The notes beneath the pieces were generated by a model. That model had not been told where the DNA came from and searched no databases. It saw only the letters and a program-made list of their open reading frames with translations. Shown here in pieces: positions 6,527 through 7,893 of a DNA stretch of 7,893 bases. The first letter of the stretch is position 1; each line of letters begins with the position of its first letter. The position numbers and the translations under genes were made by a program. Origin of the DNA: Flavobacteriales bacterium (GTDB taxonomy: Bacteria > Bacteroidota > Bacteroidia > NS11-12g > UBA955); assembly GCA_947472115.1 (NCBI GenBank), contig CANIZU010000078.1:1-7893 (forward strand), read 5' to 3'.

Positions 6527-7844
6527 ATTTGGATTGAAAATGCTCAAGCACTCTTTCCATTTTGATTCCGCGACTTCCCTTAATAAAAGCATATTCCGTT
6601 TCGATGGGATGCGTATCCAGCCAATCTAGCAATGAATCTATCGTTTTAAAGCGATAAGGGTGGTTGGGGCAGGCATGGCAGAATTCATCGCCAACGATAA
6701 AAGTATTTTGTTCAATACCCAATGATGTACATAAATCGAGCAACGCCTTATGTTCAGTTTCGCTGTGATCGCCGAGTTCAAGCATATCGCCTAAGAATAG
6801 TTGCTTATTGCCCTTCAGCGTTGCAAAAGACTGTATGGCAAAGGTCATTGAGCTTGGATTTGCATTGTAAGCGTCAAGGAAGATCTGAATTCCGTTTATC
6901 GTCCGCCATTCACTGCGGTTGTTGCTGGGAACATACTGACACGCCAACGACATAGATTGATGCGCATCTAAGCCATAAAAAACGCCCAATGCAGAGCCAA
7001 ACAGAAGGTTGTAGGCATTGTATCGCCCACTCAAAGTAGAAGAGAAAGAACCCAAATTAACTTGATTGTGATAGAAATCAAATGTCAGCAACGGCATCTC
7101 TTCGTGAATGTCTACGTAGAAATCAGCTTCTTTATTTAATGTACTGATAGTTAATTTTTTGCCCAATCGCTTCTTCATGGAGTTTAGCCAATTATCGTCG
7201 ATATTTACAATCGGCAAGCCTTGAGATGACATCAAGCTGAGGTATACTTCACTTTCTTCTTTGGCAACTGTTTCGATATCTCCGAAACCTTCTAAATGTT
7301 CTTTTCCAATATTTGTAATGATGCCGGCGTCGGGGGAAATCAAATCACACAGCACTTTCATCTCACCAGGATGATTGGTCCCAAGTTCAATGATGGCATA
7401 TTCGTGCGATGGGGTGATGCTCAATAATGTCAACGGAACACCAATGTGATTGTTCCAATTTCCTGGGGTCGCCAAGGTGATGCCAGCGGCACTTAATACA
7501 GTCCTGCCGACTTCTTTTGTCGTTGTTTTTCCATTGCTACCTCCAACAATAATCTTTTTGCACGACATCTGGGCAAAATGGTGCTTGGCCAACTGCTGCA
7601 ATGCGATGAGGCTGTTTTCAACGTATACAAAGCGGTTGTCGATTTTTAAAGCTTCACTATCCACGATTACTAGGCGAGCGCCTTGTTCTATGGCTTGCAC
7701 TGCAAACTGGTTTCCATCATATCGGTCGCCCTTTAGGCACAAAAACACATCCCCCGGTTTTAGCGCCCTAGAATCCGTGCACAACTGGTAATTTGATTCA
7801 ATAAAAGTGGGGTATACGCTATCGATGAAGTCCGACCATTCCAT
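6525..7844 (-). CDS. murF: UDP-N-acetylmuramoyl-tripeptide--D-alanyl-D-alanine ligase (MurF)
   Basis: Cytoplasmic ATP-dependent ligase that adds D-Ala-D-Ala to UDP-MurNAc-tripeptide, the last amino-acid-adding step before the lipid-linked stages of peptidoglycan synthesis. It has 439 residues, close to E. coli MurF (about 450). The N-terminal substrate domain (about 1-95) has CTDSRALKPGDVFLCLKG. The central ATPase domain carries the P-loop GGSNGKTTTKE (101-111), where the first position is usually Thr (TGSNGKTT). It also has GNWNNHIGVPLTLL (128-141), ELGTNHPGEM (153-162) and NIGKEHLEGFG (178-188); Lys195 in AKEESE is the likely carbamylated lysine. The C-terminal domain has DAYNANPSSM (324-333), LGDMLELGDHS and GSRGIKMER. 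An in-frame TGA lies four bases upstream of the ATG at 7844, so this is the earliest possible start. It is convergent with and functionally unrelated to the nuo operon. Confidence 0.97.
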   Translation of the reverse strand: MEWSDFIDSVYPTFIESNYQLCTDSRALKPGDVFLCLKGDRYDGNQFAVQAIEQGARLVIVDSEALKIDNRFVYVENSLIALQQLAKHHFAQMSCKKIIVGGSNGKTTTKEVGRTVLSAAGITLATPGNWNNHIGVPLTLLSITPSHEYAIIELGTNHPGEMKVLCDLISPDAGIITNIGKEHLEGFGDIETVAKEESEVYLSLMSSQGLPIVNIDDNWLNSMKKRLGKKLTISTLNKEADFYVDIHEEMPLLTFDFYHNQVNLGSFSSTLSGRYNAYNLLFGSALGVFYGLDAHQSMSLACQYVPSNNRSEWRTINGIQIFLDAYNANPSSMTFAIQSFATLKGNKQLFLGDMLELGDHSETEHKALLDLCTSLGIEQNTFIVGDEFCHACPNHPYRFKTIDSLLDWLDTHPIETEYAFIKGSRGIKMERVLEHFQSK

Positions 7845-7893
7845 ATTTCAAACCTAATTCAATTCGATACGGGAATGCAAACAATAAATCCCC
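7819..7893 (-). CDS. Possible 3' end of an unidentified minus-strand gene entering from the right edge
   Basis: One minus-strand frame is open from the right edge through the murF start to TAG at 7819-7821, and would overlap murF by 26 nt. It reads ...FAFPYRIELGLKYGM then VGLHR. The stretch RIELGLKYG alternates polar and hydrophobic residues, as in an amphipathic beta strand near the C-terminus of an outer-membrane barrel protein. Only about 24 codons are visible, so no family can be named. The other two minus frames are also open at the edge and stop at 7854-7856 and 7859-7861, so openness alone proves little. If real, murF would be the next gene of that operon. Confidence 0.25.
   Translation of the reverse strand, partial: GDLLFAFPYRIELGLKYGMVGLHR
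7849..7881 (-). promoter_or_regulatory. Probable Bacteroidota-type promoter of murF
   Basis: On the minus strand a -33-like TTTG (7878-7881) and a -7-like TAGGTTTG (7849-7856) are separated by 21 nt. This fits the known Bacteroidota sigma consensus TTTG / TAnnTTTG. The -7 box ends four bases before the murF ATG, so the start of transcription would fall at or within a few bases of the start codon, giving a leaderless or nearly leaderless mRNA. Motif match by eye only. A possible coding overlap from the right edge would make it an internal promoter. Confidence 0.5.

Noticed and set aside
6498..6542. The sequence tgaggaggaaag looks like a strong Shine-Dalgarno site, with an ATG at 6539 downstream.
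   Set aside because: The AGGAGG is the left arm of the terminator hairpin, and the ATG opens only a very short frame over the 3' end of murF with no recognisable protein. It is not a nuoI remnant.
7450..7791. Plus-strand 113-codon frame opposite the 5' half of murF.
   Set aside because: It is antisense to the MurF substrate and P-loop regions, where conservation is explained by murF. The translation shows no family features and no promoter-like sequence was seen before it.
7871..7892. Possible hairpin ggga...tccc near the right edge.
   Set aside because: Only four base pairs with a 14-nt loop and no T-run; no better than chance.

Overview
The window is ordinary core-metabolism DNA, most likely from a member of the Bacteroidota. 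Four things suggest this. NuoG is a short form of 322 residues that ends before the molybdopterin-oxidoreductase-like domain. Start codons generally follow A/T-rich sequence without a Shine-Dalgarno site. A good match to the Bacteroidota promoter (TTTG, 21-nt spacer, TAnnTTTG) lies immediately before murF. The protein sequences also read like that phylum, but no database search was possible, so the genus is not assigned.

Layout: bases 1-6474 are one tightly packed plus-strand operon, nuoA (cut by the left edge), nuoB, nuoC, nuoD, nuoE, nuoF, nuoG (short), nuoH. Gaps are 2 to 10 nt, nuoC and nuoD overlap by 4 nt, and there is no internal promoter or terminator that I can see. The operon ends in a clear intrinsic terminator at 6499-6526. 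Facing it on the minus strand is murF (6525-7844), whose stop codon lies in the terminator's T-run. The last 49 bases hold a probable murF promoter and possibly the tail of another minus-strand gene entering from the right.

Function: the nuo genes encode respiratory complex I (proton-pumping NADH:quinone oxidoreductase). The window supplies the whole NADH-oxidising module (NuoE, NuoF, NuoG: FMN, N1a, N3, N1b, N4, N5), most of the quinone module (NuoB with cluster N2, NuoC, NuoD) and two membrane subunits (NuoA, NuoH). NuoI and the membrane subunits NuoJ, K, L, M and N are absent, and the terminator after nuoH shows that the transcript stops there, so they should lie elsewhere in the genome. 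murF encodes the last cytoplasmic amino-acid-adding ligase of peptidoglycan precursor synthesis and is functionally unrelated.

I found no mobile element, CRISPR array, RNA gene or unknown system. The points worth a second look are the break of the nuo cluster after nuoH, the cysteine-rich tail of the short NuoG, the near-leaderless murF promoter, a beta-strand-like reading frame at the right edge, and a changed NuoD C-terminus.
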